A stretch of DNA of 64,000 bases. Source: Faecalibacterium sp. HTF-F (GTDB lineage Bacteria > Bacillota > Clostridia > Oscillospirales > Ruminococcaceae). Shown piece by piece: positions 1 to 8,022 of this stretch. Position 1 is the first letter of the stretch. Every line of letters starts with the position of its first letter. The stretch covers positions 62,001 through 126,000 of the forward strand of contig NZ_CP094473.1 in assembly GCF_023347535.1 (NCBI RefSeq). Reading direction: 5' to 3'. The translations under genes and the position numbers were made by a program. The notes beneath the pieces are model-generated. The model was not told the origin of the DNA. It did not search any database and saw only the letters and a list, made by a program, of their open reading frames with translations.

Positions 1-261
1 CAGCCCAAGACCGTGGTGGGTCTGAACCTGCACATCAGCTGCCTGATCGAGCGGCTGGTGAAAAAAGAGGAGATCAAGAGCTACCGTGAACTGGAACGCT
101 TCTGTGAAGAGCACCGGGACTTTGTGGCACTGGCGCGGCGCTGCTTTGCCAACATTGCGGAGCAGTACCGCATCAACCTGCCGGACAGTGAGATCGGCTA
201 TATTTACGATTATATTTCCCACGATTACAGCGATGAAAGTCCTTGGAAAAATGAGTTTTGA
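1..261 (+). CDS. C-terminal end of a PRD-domain transcription regulator (partial)
   Basis: The frame is open from base 1 and stops at 259-261, so only the last 86 residues are visible. The segment beginning VVGLNLHISCLIERL and ending near YIYDYISHDY resembles the tail of a PTS regulation domain (PRD) as found in LevR/BglG-type regulators, where phosphorylatable histidines let sugar-PTS proteins control activity. One candidate histidine sits in the LHISCLIERL helix. The rest of the gene lies upstream of the window, so it cannot be decided whether this is an antiterminator or a sigma-54-dependent activator. The malic enzyme gene starts 25 bases after the stop, so the two may be co-transcribed. 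Confidence 0.6.
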   Translation, partial: QPKTVVGLNLHISCLIERLVKKEEIKSYRELERFCEEHRDFVALARRCFANIAEQYRINLPDSEIGYIYDYISHDYSDESPWKNEF

Positions 262-286
262 ACCAATGGGAGGAAATTCAATTCAA

Positions 287-1459
287 ATGGATTACAATAA
301 AGCAGCTCTGGAAATGCACGAGACCCACAAAGGCAAGGTGGGCATCGTGAGCAAGGTGGAGGTCGCCACCCGCGACGACCTGTCCACCGCCTACACTCCC
401 GGCGTGGCCGAGCCCTGCCGCAAGATCAAGGAAAACCCCGAGGACGTGTATAAGTACACCTTCAAGGGCAACATGGTGGCGGTCGTTTCCAACGGCACGG
501 CTGTGCTGGGCCTGGGCGATATCGGCCCGGAGGCCGGTCTGCCGGTCATGGAGGGCAAGGCGGTGCTGTTCAAGGAGTTCGGCGGCGTGGACGCCTTCCC
601 CATCTGCATCGATGCCCACGACGCTGCCAGCGTCATTGCTGCCTGCAAGGCCATTGCGCCCACCTTTGGCGGCATCAATCTGGAGGACATCAAGAGCCCC
701 GAATGCTTTGAAATTGAGGAAACTTTGGAGCGGGAGCTGGATATCCCCGTTTTCCACGATGACCAGCACGGCACCGCGATCGTGGTCACTGCTGCCCTCA
801 TCAACGCTCTGCGTGTGGTGGGCAAGAAGATGGAGGATGTGCACATCGTCCTGAACGGCCCCGGCGCTGCCGGTACCGCCATCATCAAGATGCTCATGAC
901 CGCCGGTGCGAAGGATATCATTGCAGTGGATCAGTTCGGCACCCTGTACAAGGGCTGCAACAGCGCCGAGGCCCACAAGAACTGGCTGGGTGAGATGACC
1001 AACCCCCGTCAGGTCAAGGGCGGCCTGAAGGAGGCGCTGGAGGGCGCCGACGTGTTCATCGGCGTGTCCAAGCCCGGCATCCTGACCACCGAGCTGTGCA
1101 AGACCATGAACAAGGACGCCATCGTCTTTGCCATGGCCAACCCCACCCCGGAGATCATGCCGGACGAGGCCAAGGCCGGCGGCGTGCGGGTGATGGCCAC
1201 CGGCCGCAGCGACTTCCCCAATCAGGTCAACAACGTGCTGTGCTTCCCCGGCCTGTTCAAGGGCGCGCTCAGCGTCCGCGCCCGGGATATCAACAATGAG
1301 ATGAAGCTGGCCGCTGCCTACGCCATTGCAGACCTCATCACCGATGCAGACCGCAGCGAGGAGAACATCATCCCCGGCGCGTTCGACCCCCGCGTGGCCG
1401 AGGCTGTGGCAAATGCCGTGGCAAAGGCTGCCCGCGAGACTGGTGTGGCAAGAGCTTGA
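287..1459 (+). CDS. Malic enzyme, NAD(P)-dependent oxaloacetate-decarboxylating
   Basis: Converts L-malate to pyruvate and CO2 with reduction of NAD(P)+ in the cytosol. The 390-aa length fits the short bacterial malic enzymes. Visible landmarks: the YTPGVAEPC motif near residue 36 with the catalytic tyrosine, GKAVLFKEFGGVDAFP with the catalytic lysine, the metal-binding ICIDAHD and FHDDQHGTA segments, and a nucleotide-binding GPGAAGTAI loop. The open frame extends upstream to about base 86 but overlaps the preceding gene; the ATG at 287 is chosen because GGGAGG lies at 268-273. A strong hairpin terminator follows the stop. NAD versus NADP preference cannot be judged by eye. Confidence 0.95.
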   Translation: MDYNKAALEMHETHKGKVGIVSKVEVATRDDLSTAYTPGVAEPCRKIKENPEDVYKYTFKGNMVAVVSNGTAVLGLGDIGPEAGLPVMEGKAVLFKEFGGVDAFPICIDAHDAASVIAACKAIAPTFGGINLEDIKSPECFEIEETLERELDIPVFHDDQHGTAIVVTAALINALRVVGKKMEDVHIVLNGPGAAGTAIIKMLMTAGAKDIIAVDQFGTLYKGCNSAEAHKNWLGEMTNPRQVKGGLKEALEGADVFIGVSKPGILTTELCKTMNKDAIVFAMANPTPEIMPDEAKAGGVRVMATGRSDFPNQVNNVLCFPGLFKGALSVRARDINNEMKLAAAYAIADLITDADRSEENIIPGAFDPRVAEAVANAVAKAARETGVARA

Positions 1460-1469
1460 TCGAAAATAA

Positions 1470-1516
1470 AACAACCACCTATTGCACGATTTTGTGTAGT
1501 AGGTGGTTGTTTTTTC
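1470..1516 (+). terminator. Rho-independent terminator after malic enzyme
   Basis: An ACAACCACCT arm (1471-1480) and an AGGTGGTTGT arm (1501-1510) form a perfect 10-bp stem followed by a run of T. Confidence 0.9.
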
Positions 1517-1528
1517 ATATCTATAATG

Positions 1529-1750
1529 TTAATCTTCCAGTCTGCCATGGTCGCAGCCGAGAGAAAGACAACGCTCCATCTCCCCTCTCAGCACCATCTG
1601 TGCGTACTCCAAGGGCTTATTATACAGCAGCCAGTCCAGCTCTGCCCGCTGTGCCGTGGTGTTGCCGTACTCGTCCTCGACGGCAATGCAGTCGATGGCA
1701 AGAATGGTGCCATCCTCGAACAGGGCGGAGGCGCATAGCACCGCAAGCAA
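1529..1750 (-). CDS. Small conserved protein resembling the DUF6061 family, possibly 5'-degraded
   Basis: The translation contains FEDGTILAIDCIAVEDEYG and RAELDWLLYNKPLEYAQMVL, which I recognise as the pattern of a roughly 75-aa family seen in gut Clostridia (my recollection is DUF6061; function unknown). The only available start is a TTG at 1750, and the first residues (LLAVLCASAL) do not look like the family's usual N terminus, so the start may be lost. A second, clearly truncated member of the same family lies at 14253-14369 on the other strand, on the far side of the sugar-acid locus. No ribosome binding site is convincing. Confidence 0.45.
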   Translation of the reverse strand: MLAVLCASALFEDGTILAIDCIAVEDEYGNTTAQRAELDWLLYNKPLEYAQMVLRGEMERCLSLGCDHGRLED

Positions 1751-2067
1751 TCAGCCCAGTGCAACAACGACGACCGCAGCCTGCGGCTGAAACAGGGAGG
1801 AGTTGTTGGGGCCGCGTTCTGATTTTTCAAAGCCCTGCCAAGGGGCTGCGGAAAAATCAGCTAACGCAACCCGTTTCTGTTGCTTAGCCCGCGGGTTCCA
1901 ACGCGTAGGAATGTCTACCGTGGAAGCTGTAAATCGAAAGATTTCATGGCCTTTTGTTTTGTAAGCCATGGGTGCACGGTTTCTGCACGGTTTTTGCACG
2001 GTCGGTGTTTTCCATGTCCGATGATGTAGGGCGCTGTATTGCATTGCAATCAGTGCCCTTTTTTGCA
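1751..2067. other. Intergenic stretch without a convincing gene
   Basis: Open frames here have no recognisable domain. The minus strand reads through into the small DUF6061-like frame and includes low-complexity translated text such as PQAAVVVVALG. Short near-repeats of the form TTTCTGCACGG / TTTTTGCACGG lie at 1978-2000. I see no tRNA, riboswitch or terminator. Confidence 0.4.
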
Positions 2068-2242
2068 TCAGGTGAGCAGTGCCAGGCGCAGCTTTGCCTT
2101 CATTTCCGGGTCGGCATCCTTTGCGCTGCTCGTCCTCGGCCAGTGCGCTGATCCGCTTGACCATGGGGTGCTGCAGAAACTTCTGCTTATTTACAGTATA
2201 CCTCGTGCGTGCTATACTAAAATCAGTACCCTTTTCACGCAT
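2068..2242 (-). pseudogene. Possible decayed small gene with one frameshift
   Basis: From the ATG at 2242 the minus strand reads KQKFLQHPMVKRISALAEDE, then goes out of frame. Shifting one base after the following QRK restores DADPEMKAKLRLALLT and a stop at 2068. The charge pattern on both sides looks coding. The family is not recognised. It overlaps the promoter of the LacI-type gene, which suggests a relic rather than an active gene. Confidence 0.3.
2190..2218 (+). promoter_or_regulatory. Promoter of the LacI-family regulator
   Basis: TTTACA (2190-2195) and TATACT (2213-2218) are separated by exactly 17 bases, about 65 bases upstream of the regulator start. Confidence 0.65.
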
Positions 2243-2283
2243 CGTTTTTGCGAAACAGCTGTTTTTTAAGAGAGAGTGACCTT

Positions 2284-3366
2284 ATGAACAAAAAGATTAC
2301 GATCCGTGATGTGGCACAGGCAGCGGGCGTTTCCATCAGCACGGTCCATCAGGCACTGAACGACAAGCCTGGCGTCAGTGAGGTCACCAGGGAGCATATC
2401 CGGAGGATCGCGGATGATCTGGGCTACCGGCCCAATAAAATGGCTTCCGGCCTGAAACGCCGCACCCAGCGTGTGGCTGTGCTTCTGCCGGATGAGGTGG
2501 GTCGAAACCGCTTTTATTATCCGCCTTTGTGGCAGGGTGTGCGGGACTACTTGAAAAACTCTGAAGATCTGAACGTGGAGTGTACCGAGTTCAGTTTCCC
2601 CAATGAGATCGACCCTTCCCACTCCCGCGGAGTGGAAGAGGTGCGCGCTCTGCTGGCCGAGGACAAACTGGACGGCCTGCTGACAGTGGGTCACATGGAA
2701 GCTATGACAATGCAGGAGTGGCAGCATGCCCGGGATGCCGGTGTGGCAGTGGTGCAGGTGGGGTTTAGAAACCCGAAGATCGCACCGCTGTGCAGCGTGC
2801 AGCCTGACTATGAGGTCATTGGACGGACGATGGCGGAGCTGATCTTCAGCCATATCCCCTCTTTCGGCAGTGTGGTGCTCTGTGCCGGAAATCCCAAATG
2901 GGAGCAGCATGCCCGCATCGTGCAGGGGTTTGAGGATTATATGCAGGAGAACGGTGCGCAGAACCGCATTTATCTGGACAATTCCTGCTGCATCGGCTCA
3001 GAGGCACAGAGGAACATCCTGAATCTGCTGGAAAAACCGGATGTTGCGGCCTGCTGCAGTGTGCTGTCGCAGGGGAGCGTGATGCTCGTGCAGGGGCTGC
3101 AGCAGTGCGGCAAAGCGGGTAAAGTGTTCGCGGTGGGCAGCGACGTATTCGAAGAAAATCTGGACGCTCTGCGGAACAGAATACTGGACAATATCGTGCA
3201 GAAAAACCCTTACGCTCAAGGGTATCTTGGCATCAAAGCACTGGTGGAATATCTCGTGCAGGGCAAGGCTCCGGAACAGCGCACCATTTACGTGGGCTCT
3301 GAAGTGGTGTTCCGCAGCAACGCTGTGATGTATGACCGGGACAATTTCCGGGGGCTGCTGCTCTGA
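2284..3366 (+). CDS. LacI-family transcriptional regulator
   Basis: A 360-aa DNA-binding repressor or activator. Residues 1-60 form the LacI helix-turn-helix and hinge (ITIRDVAQAAGVSISTVHQA, then GYRPNKMASGLKR); the rest is a periplasmic-binding-protein-like ligand domain (RVAVLLPDE, then LLTVGHMEAM, ending with the dimer region). The ATG at 2284 is chosen over earlier in-frame codons because it opens exactly on the HTH and has a purine-rich AGAGAGAG upstream. It precedes a sugar-acid uptake and catabolism locus in which both divergent promoters carry AAACGTTT palindromes, the typical operator shape for this family, so it is the obvious local regulator. The effector is probably a sugar acid, by context only. 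Confidence 0.9.
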   Translation: MNKKITIRDVAQAAGVSISTVHQALNDKPGVSEVTREHIRRIADDLGYRPNKMASGLKRRTQRVAVLLPDEVGRNRFYYPPLWQGVRDYLKNSEDLNVECTEFSFPNEIDPSHSRGVEEVRALLAEDKLDGLLTVGHMEAMTMQEWQHARDAGVAVVQVGFRNPKIAPLCSVQPDYEVIGRTMAELIFSHIPSFGSVVLCAGNPKWEQHARIVQGFEDYMQENGAQNRIYLDNSCCIGSEAQRNILNLLEKPDVAACCSVLSQGSVMLVQGLQQCGKAGKVFAVGSDVFEENLDALRNRILDNIVQKNPYAQGYLGIKALVEYLVQGKAPEQRTIYVGSEVVFRSNAVMYDRDNFRGLLL

Positions 3367-3375
3367 AAACAAAAA

Positions 3376-3422
3376 ACATGAAAAAGGCGGACTGGTTTCC
3401 AATCAGTCCGCCTTTTTCATGT
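3376..3422. terminator. Bidirectional terminator between convergent genes
   Basis: CATGAAAAAGGCGGACTGG and its near-perfect inverted partner ending in CCGCCTTTTTCATG form a long stem with T-runs on both strands. It serves the LacI gene and the minus-strand dehydratase. Confidence 0.85.
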
Positions 3423-3472
3423 AAATGGAGAAGTAAAAAGAGCAAGCAGTAAACGTCAAAAAGTCAGTGGGA

Positions 3473-4597
3473 TCAGCCCTTGTACTCGAGCTTGCGGTAG
3501 CTACGGCAGTTCTTCTCGATCAGATCCCAATCCAGTTCGGCACCCACGCCCGGACCCTGCGGCACATGGATGATGCCATGTTCGTCAATGGGCAGTTTGC
3601 CCTTCATGGGCAGGGTGTAGTTTTCTTCAGGTACGAAGTACTCGAAGTACTCACAGTTCTTGATGGCGCAGCTGACATGCAGGTTGACAAGATCCATGTA
3701 GTTCATGGTGGTGGTGTGGATCTCGCAGTTCAGGCCGAATGCTTCTGCCAGATGTGCGATTTTCAGCGTGCCGGTGATGCCGTCCTTCCAACTGACATCC
3801 GCGCGGACGATATCGGCAGCGTGCTGAGCAATGACCTGCGCCACACCCCAGTGGCAGCCGCGGGTGGTCTCGGTGGCAGCGATAGGGATATCCAGTGTGC
3901 GGCACAGCTCAGTGTATTTATACAGCTCAAAGTCGCGGAAGGGCTCTTCGAACCACTTATAATTCAGCCTTTCCAGCTGACGCCCCACGGTGACGGCTTC
4001 GTTGATGGTATAGTCGCCCACGGGGTCGGTCATCAGCAGGTAGTCGGGGCCGACAGCGTCGCGGATGGCCTGATGCACTTCCATATCAAAGCTGACCGGC
4101 CCGCCCGGATGGGCTTTGTAGCCGGGAATGCCTTTGCTCTGGTAGTAGAGAGCCTCGTCCACATACTCCTTAACAGTGCCGTGGAAGTTGCCGCTGGCAT
4201 AGACCGGCAGGCTGTCGCGGCAAGCGCCGATGTACTTATAAAGAGGAAGCCCGGCTTCCTTGGCACAGATATCCCACAAGGCTACATCCACGGGGCCGGG
4301 CAGGAACACGGGAAAGAATGCCTCATGACGGTCGATGGTCCACAGTTCCTGGAAGATGGCCTCACGGTCATGGGGGTCACGTCCCAGAACAACAGGGCCG
4401 ATGCTCTCCTGTAAGTAAGCTTCGCTCACAGCGCCGCTGCGGGCTGCCATGCAGGTGGCAACGCCCTCAATGCCGGTGTCGGTGGTCAGTTTGATGGCGA
4501 TGACATCCCAGCCCATTTTGGCACCGCCCTGACGCTTTTCGTCAAACAGGCAGCGGCCGCGCTCGACCCACCATGTCTCGAACTTGGTAATGATCAT
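3473..4597 (-). CDS. Enolase-superfamily (mandelate racemase/muconate lactonizing type) sugar-acid dehydratase
   Basis: 374 aa with the two-domain enolase-superfamily architecture: N-terminal capping domain (about 1-120) and a C-terminal barrel. Visible active-site elements: YKAHPGG near residue 186 (Lys-x-His variant of the second-strand base motif), metal ligands in LLMTDPVGDY, WFEEPF and AATETTRG, the sixth-strand RADVS aspartate and the seventh-strand EIHTTT histidine (His-Asp dyad of the mandelate racemase subgroup). These predict abstraction of a proton alpha to a carboxylate, as in aldonate or aldarate dehydratases. The exact substrate cannot be read from sequence; the divergent uronate-type operon suggests a hexonate or related sugar acid. 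Confidence 0.85.
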   Translation of the reverse strand: MIITKFETWWVERGRCLFDEKRQGGAKMGWDVIAIKLTTDTGIEGVATCMAARSGAVSEAYLQESIGPVVLGRDPHDREAIFQELWTIDRHEAFFPVFLPGPVDVALWDICAKEAGLPLYKYIGACRDSLPVYASGNFHGTVKEYVDEALYYQSKGIPGYKAHPGGPVSFDMEVHQAIRDAVGPDYLLMTDPVGDYTINEAVTVGRQLERLNYKWFEEPFRDFELYKYTELCRTLDIPIAATETTRGCHWGVAQVIAQHAADIVRADVSWKDGITGTLKIAHLAEAFGLNCEIHTTTMNYMDLVNLHVSCAIKNCEYFEYFVPEENYTLPMKGKLPIDEHGIIHVPQGPGVGAELDWDLIEKNCRSYRKLEYKG

Positions 4598-4704
4598 AAA
4601 AATGCTCCTCTCGTTGATCGTGTTAAAGGAATTGGCTGCTTGATAACCGGAATTTTGCTTCGCGGCAAAGAATCTTTAACGGAAACACGTCAATAAAATA
4701 TAAC

Positions 4705-4749
4705 CGAAACGTTTTGCTTGATTATAATGCAAAAGCACATAAAAGTAAA
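4705..4749 (-). promoter_or_regulatory. Promoter and operator of the dehydratase gene
   Basis: On the minus strand TTTACT (4749-4744) and TATAAT (4726-4721) are 17 bases apart. Immediately downstream lies CAAAACGTTTCG (4716-4705), an AAACGTTT-centred palindrome like the operator at the opposite promoter. A repressor bound there would block transcription start. Confidence 0.7.
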
Positions 4750-4859
4750 GAGATTACAGAATTTTGGTTGGAAAATCGTCACACTGCAAAAACGATTTGG
4801 TCAAAAACTATGCTATACGACAAAAATATATCCGAAACAGACGAAAAAATTGAAAAATA

Positions 4860-4888
4860 TTGACCTCGCGCACAAGACGTGCTAAAAT
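4860..4888 (+). promoter_or_regulatory. Promoter of the TRAP transporter/uronate operon
   Basis: TTGACC (4860-4865), a 17-base spacer and TAAAAT (4883-4888) give a near-consensus vegetative promoter; start of transcription expected near 4895. Confidence 0.75.
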
Positions 4889-4901
4889 GTTGCCAAAGAA
4901 A

Positions 4902-4923
4902 GCTACAAAAACGTTTTTGTAGC
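4902..4923. promoter_or_regulatory. Perfect 22-bp palindromic operator
   Basis: GCTACAAAAAC followed directly by GTTTTTGTAGC is a perfect 22-bp palindrome centred on AACGTT, about 14 bases downstream of the -10 box. Its position and symmetry are those of a LacI-family repressor site; the regulator at 2284 is the likely binder. Confidence 0.75.
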
Positions 4924-5000
4924 AAGGAGCAGGCGGGACACGAAGACGCTGCCCCGAACACGTATCCGACACACGATGCCAAGAAAAAAGGAGATTTCTT

Positions 5001-6122
5001 ATGAAAAAAGCAATTTCTCGTCGTGACTTCCTGAAGGTTGTTGGCGTTTCTGCCGCAGCGCTGGGCATGACCGCATGCGGCGGTTCTTCCGCTTCCACCT
5101 CTACTTCCACCGCAGCTTCCACTGCAGCTTCCTCCACTGCCTCTTCTGCAGCAGCAGGTGCAGGCGAGGGCGGCTCCGGCAATGACTACAAGCTGACATG
5201 GAACGAGGTCAACGGCGAGGACTACGGCGCAACCGTTGGCGCACACACCTTTGCTGAGAAGATCGAAGAGCTGTCCGGCGGTCACATCACCATTGACCTG
5301 TACATCAACGGCACGCTGGGTTCCGAGGCTGAGTCCATGCAGGGCATCCAGATGGGTACTCTGGATATCTTCCGCGGCAACGCTTCTTCTCTGCCCAACT
5401 ACGGCGCTGAACTGATCGGCACCACCGGCCTGCCGTATGTCTTTAAGGATATGGCACAGTTTGAGGATGTGGCTGAGAGCAGTCTGGGCGACGAGCTGCT
5501 GCAGAGCGTGGAAGATGCCAACTGCGGTTATGTTGCTCTGGGCTGGCTGGTCGAAGGTCCTCGCAGCATGTTCATCACCCCGAAGGTTTACGAGCGTCTG
5601 GGCAAGCCCACCGACTTCACGCTGGACAAGATGAAGGGCCTGAAGGTCCGCGTGCCCGAGACTGACCTGATGATCAACACCATGGATGCTCTGGGCGCTT
5701 CCGCCACCGCAATCGCTTACTCTGAGCTGTACACCTCTCTGCAGTCCGGCGTCGTCGATGCTGCTGAGAACGGCGTTACCTCTTACATGAGCAACAGCTT
5801 CAACGAAGTTGCCCCCTACTTCATCACCGATGCACACACCTTTGGCTGCGGCGTCATCCTGATGAACGCTGACAAGTGGAACGGCTTCAACGATGCCGAG
5901 AAGGGCTGGATCAAGGAAGCCGCTCTGGCCGCACGTTCCGCCTGCTACGAGTACAACCAGAAGCAGGAGCAGGCCTGCTTCGATTCCTTCGCCGACAAGG
6001 GCATCACCAAGCTGGAGGTTTCCGATATCGAAAAGTGGCAGGAGGCCTGCGCACCTCTGTACGAGAAGGAGAGCGCAGAGGCTCAGGACATCATCGCTAA
6101 GATCCAGGGCGGCAACTACTGA
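5001..6122 (+). CDS. dctP: TRAP transporter substrate-binding lipoprotein (DctP family)
   Basis: Extracytoplasmic receptor that captures a carboxylate solute, here probably a uronate or aldonate, for the DctQM permease. The N terminus SRRDFLKVVGVSAAALG followed by MTAC combines a twin-arginine motif with a lipobox cysteine near residue 26, so it should be exported and lipid-anchored. A Ser/Ala/Thr-rich linker (about 28-52) precedes the DctP fold; the RVPETDLM segment holds the conserved arginine that usually pairs with the substrate carboxylate. AAGGAG lies ahead of the ATG. At 373 aa it is normal size with its linker. Confidence 0.93.
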   Translation: MKKAISRRDFLKVVGVSAAALGMTACGGSSASTSTSTAASTAASSTASSAAAGAGEGGSGNDYKLTWNEVNGEDYGATVGAHTFAEKIEELSGGHITIDLYINGTLGSEAESMQGIQMGTLDIFRGNASSLPNYGAELIGTTGLPYVFKDMAQFEDVAESSLGDELLQSVEDANCGYVALGWLVEGPRSMFITPKVYERLGKPTDFTLDKMKGLKVRVPETDLMINTMDALGASATAIAYSELYTSLQSGVVDAAENGVTSYMSNSFNEVAPYFITDAHTFGCGVILMNADKWNGFNDAEKGWIKEAALAARSACYEYNQKQEQACFDSFADKGITKLEVSDIEKWQEACAPLYEKESAEAQDIIAKIQGGNY

Positions 6123-6163
6123 TAAGCTCCACAGTACTTTTATAGCACAATAAAGGACGAACG

Positions 6164-6198
6164 TTCCCCACGGCTGGCAACGGTTGTGGGGAATTTTA
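6164..6198 (+). terminator. Attenuating hairpin between dctP and dctQ
   Basis: TTCCCCAC (6164-6171) pairs with GTGGGGAA (6186-6193), followed by TTTTA. It probably allows partial read-through, giving more binding protein than permease, as is common in such operons. Confidence 0.55.
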
Positions 6199-6225
6199 GA
6201 AAAACGAACAATCAAGGAGTCGATT

Positions 6226-6714
6226 ATGGACAAATTTGAAACTGTTTGGAAAAAGATCGACGCCGTGCTGTTCCAGACTTTGCGCCATATCTGCGCATTG
6301 ATCCTGGGAGCTCTGGTAGCGGTGGTCTTTTTTATCTTCTTTGGGCGTTATGTGATGCACCATTCTCCAATGTGGGGCGAGCCGTTCTCCCTGCTGTGTC
6401 TGGTATGGCTGAGCCTGCTGGGCAGCGTGCTGGTGGTGCGCAAGAACGAGCACCTGGCCGTTACCATGTTTGACGAAAAGCTGGGCGAAAAGGGTGTCTT
6501 TCTCACAGATATTCTGGCGTCTGTCTGTGTGTTTGCTTTTTCCATCTTCCTCATCGTGTACGGCATCAAGCTGGCACAGCAGGGTGCAGGCAACAACATG
6601 GCCGGCATCAATGTGCCCTATGCCTTTATGTACAGTGCACTGCCTGTGACCGGCGTGCTGAACATCTTTGCGCTGATTGGCCACTGGGTGCTGGGTCGAA
6701 AGGAGAAAAAGTAA
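6226..6714 (+). CDS. dctQ: TRAP transporter small permease (DctQ family)
   Basis: A 162-aa membrane protein with four hydrophobic segments (roughly 18-40, 52-70, 93-113 and 132-152), the standard DctQ topology. It forms the membrane complex with DctM. The ATG at 6226 follows AAGGAG at 6214-6219. The stop codon is directly followed by the dctM ATG, indicating translational coupling. Confidence 0.9.
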   Translation: MDKFETVWKKIDAVLFQTLRHICALILGALVAVVFFIFFGRYVMHHSPMWGEPFSLLCLVWLSLLGSVLVVRKNEHLAVTMFDEKLGEKGVFLTDILASVCVFAFSIFLIVYGIKLAQQGAGNNMAGINVPYAFMYSALPVTGVLNIFALIGHWVLGRKEKK

Positions 6715-8016
6715 ATGTCTACTGCAACGATCGCAACCATCCTGCTGCTGGGTGTGTTCCTGGTGCTGGTTTTCCTCCGCGTGCCCGTGGTATATGCCAT
6801 TGGTGTGGCTTCTCTGCTGGATTTCTTCTATCTGGGCATCAACCCCATGCAGATGGCTCTGAAATTTGTCAGCAATCTGAACTCCTATACGCTGCTGGCG
6901 GTGCCCTTCTTCATCCTGATGGGTGAATTGATGAGCGCGGGCGGCATCACCGATACCCTGATCGCTTTCTCAAAGGAACTTGTCGGCTGGATGCGCGGCG
7001 GTGCTGCCATGGTCAACGTGGTGGCCTCCTTCTTCTTCGGCGGCATCTCCGGCTCTTCTTCTGCCGACTGTGCCTCTCTGGGCCCCATCGAGATCAAGAT
7101 GATGGAAGAGCAGGGCTATGACCGCGAGTTCTCCACCTGCCTGACCATGGCATCCTCCGTTGAAGGCATTCTGGTTCCCCCCTCTCAGAACATGGTCATC
7201 TTCACTCTGGCTGCTGCCGGCGTCACCACCGTTTCCATCGGCCAGCTGTTCGTGGCCGGCTACATGCCCGGCGCTGTGCTGAGCATCGTGCTGATGATCT
7301 ACTCCTACTACTACTCCAAGAAGATGGACATCCCGGTCACCGGCAAGTTCAACCTGAAGAACTGCATCAAGGCGTTCTTCAAGGCCATCTGGGGCATGCT
7401 GGCTGTTATGTTCGTGGTCGTCGGCGTCATCGCCGGTGTCTTTACCACCACCGAGTCCGCAGCCGCCGCTGTTGTGTGGTCTCTGTGCGTCGGCCTGTTC
7501 ATCTACAAGGGCTTCTCCTTCAAGGATGTCCCCCACATCTTTGCAAACGTCGTGGAGACTCTGGGCAAGGTGCTGATCCTGCTGGGCGTGTCCGGCGCAT
7601 TCACCTACCTGCTGACCTATCTGCGCATCCCCACCATGATCGCTACCGGTCTGTTCTCCATCACCAGCAACAAGATCGTCATCCTGATCCTGCTCAACAT
7701 CCTGATGCTGTTCCTGGGCTGCCTGATCGAGATGGCCTGCCTGATCCTGATGCTGACCCCCGTCATCCTGCCCATCTGGATGCAGCTGGGTCTGTCCCCC
7801 ATCCATCTGGGCATCGTCATGGTGCTGAACCTCGGCATCGGCCTGCTGACCCCTCCCGTCGGCTCCACCCTGTTCATCGGTTCTGCCATTTCCGGCATCA
7901 AGATCGAGACCCTGTCCAAGAAGATGGTGCCGTTCTACATCACCATGTTCATTGCGCTGATGATCCTGACCTACTTCCCGCAGAGCTTCATGTGGCTGCC
8001 CAACCTGCTGTACTAA
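6715..8016 (+). CDS. dctM: TRAP transporter large permease (DctM family)
   Basis: 433 aa with about twelve hydrophobic segments and DctM hallmarks such as FFFGGISGSSSADCASLG, EGILVPPSQNM and GLLTPPVGSTLFIG. It performs sodium-driven solute import with DctPQ. Zero-base spacing after dctQ. The following hydrolase gene starts six bases downstream, so transporter and catabolic genes are one operon. Confidence 0.95.
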   Translation: MSTATIATILLLGVFLVLVFLRVPVVYAIGVASLLDFFYLGINPMQMALKFVSNLNSYTLLAVPFFILMGELMSAGGITDTLIAFSKELVGWMRGGAAMVNVVASFFFGGISGSSSADCASLGPIEIKMMEEQGYDREFSTCLTMASSVEGILVPPSQNMVIFTLAAAGVTTVSIGQLFVAGYMPGAVLSIVLMIYSYYYSKKMDIPVTGKFNLKNCIKAFFKAIWGMLAVMFVVVGVIAGVFTTTESAAAAVVWSLCVGLFIYKGFSFKDVPHIFANVVETLGKVLILLGVSGAFTYLLTYLRIPTMIATGLFSITSNKIVILILLNILMLFLGCLIEMACLILMLTPVILPIWMQLGLSPIHLGIVMVLNLGIGLLTPPVGSTLFIGSAISGIKIETLSKKMVPFYITMFIALMILTYFPQSFMWLPNLLY

Positions 8017-8022
8017 GCGCGT

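Noticed and set aside
278..1474. Long minus-strand open frame opposite the malic enzyme
   Set aside because: Composition is the His/Gly/Asp-rich shadow of a GC-rich gene; no domain and no ribosome site.
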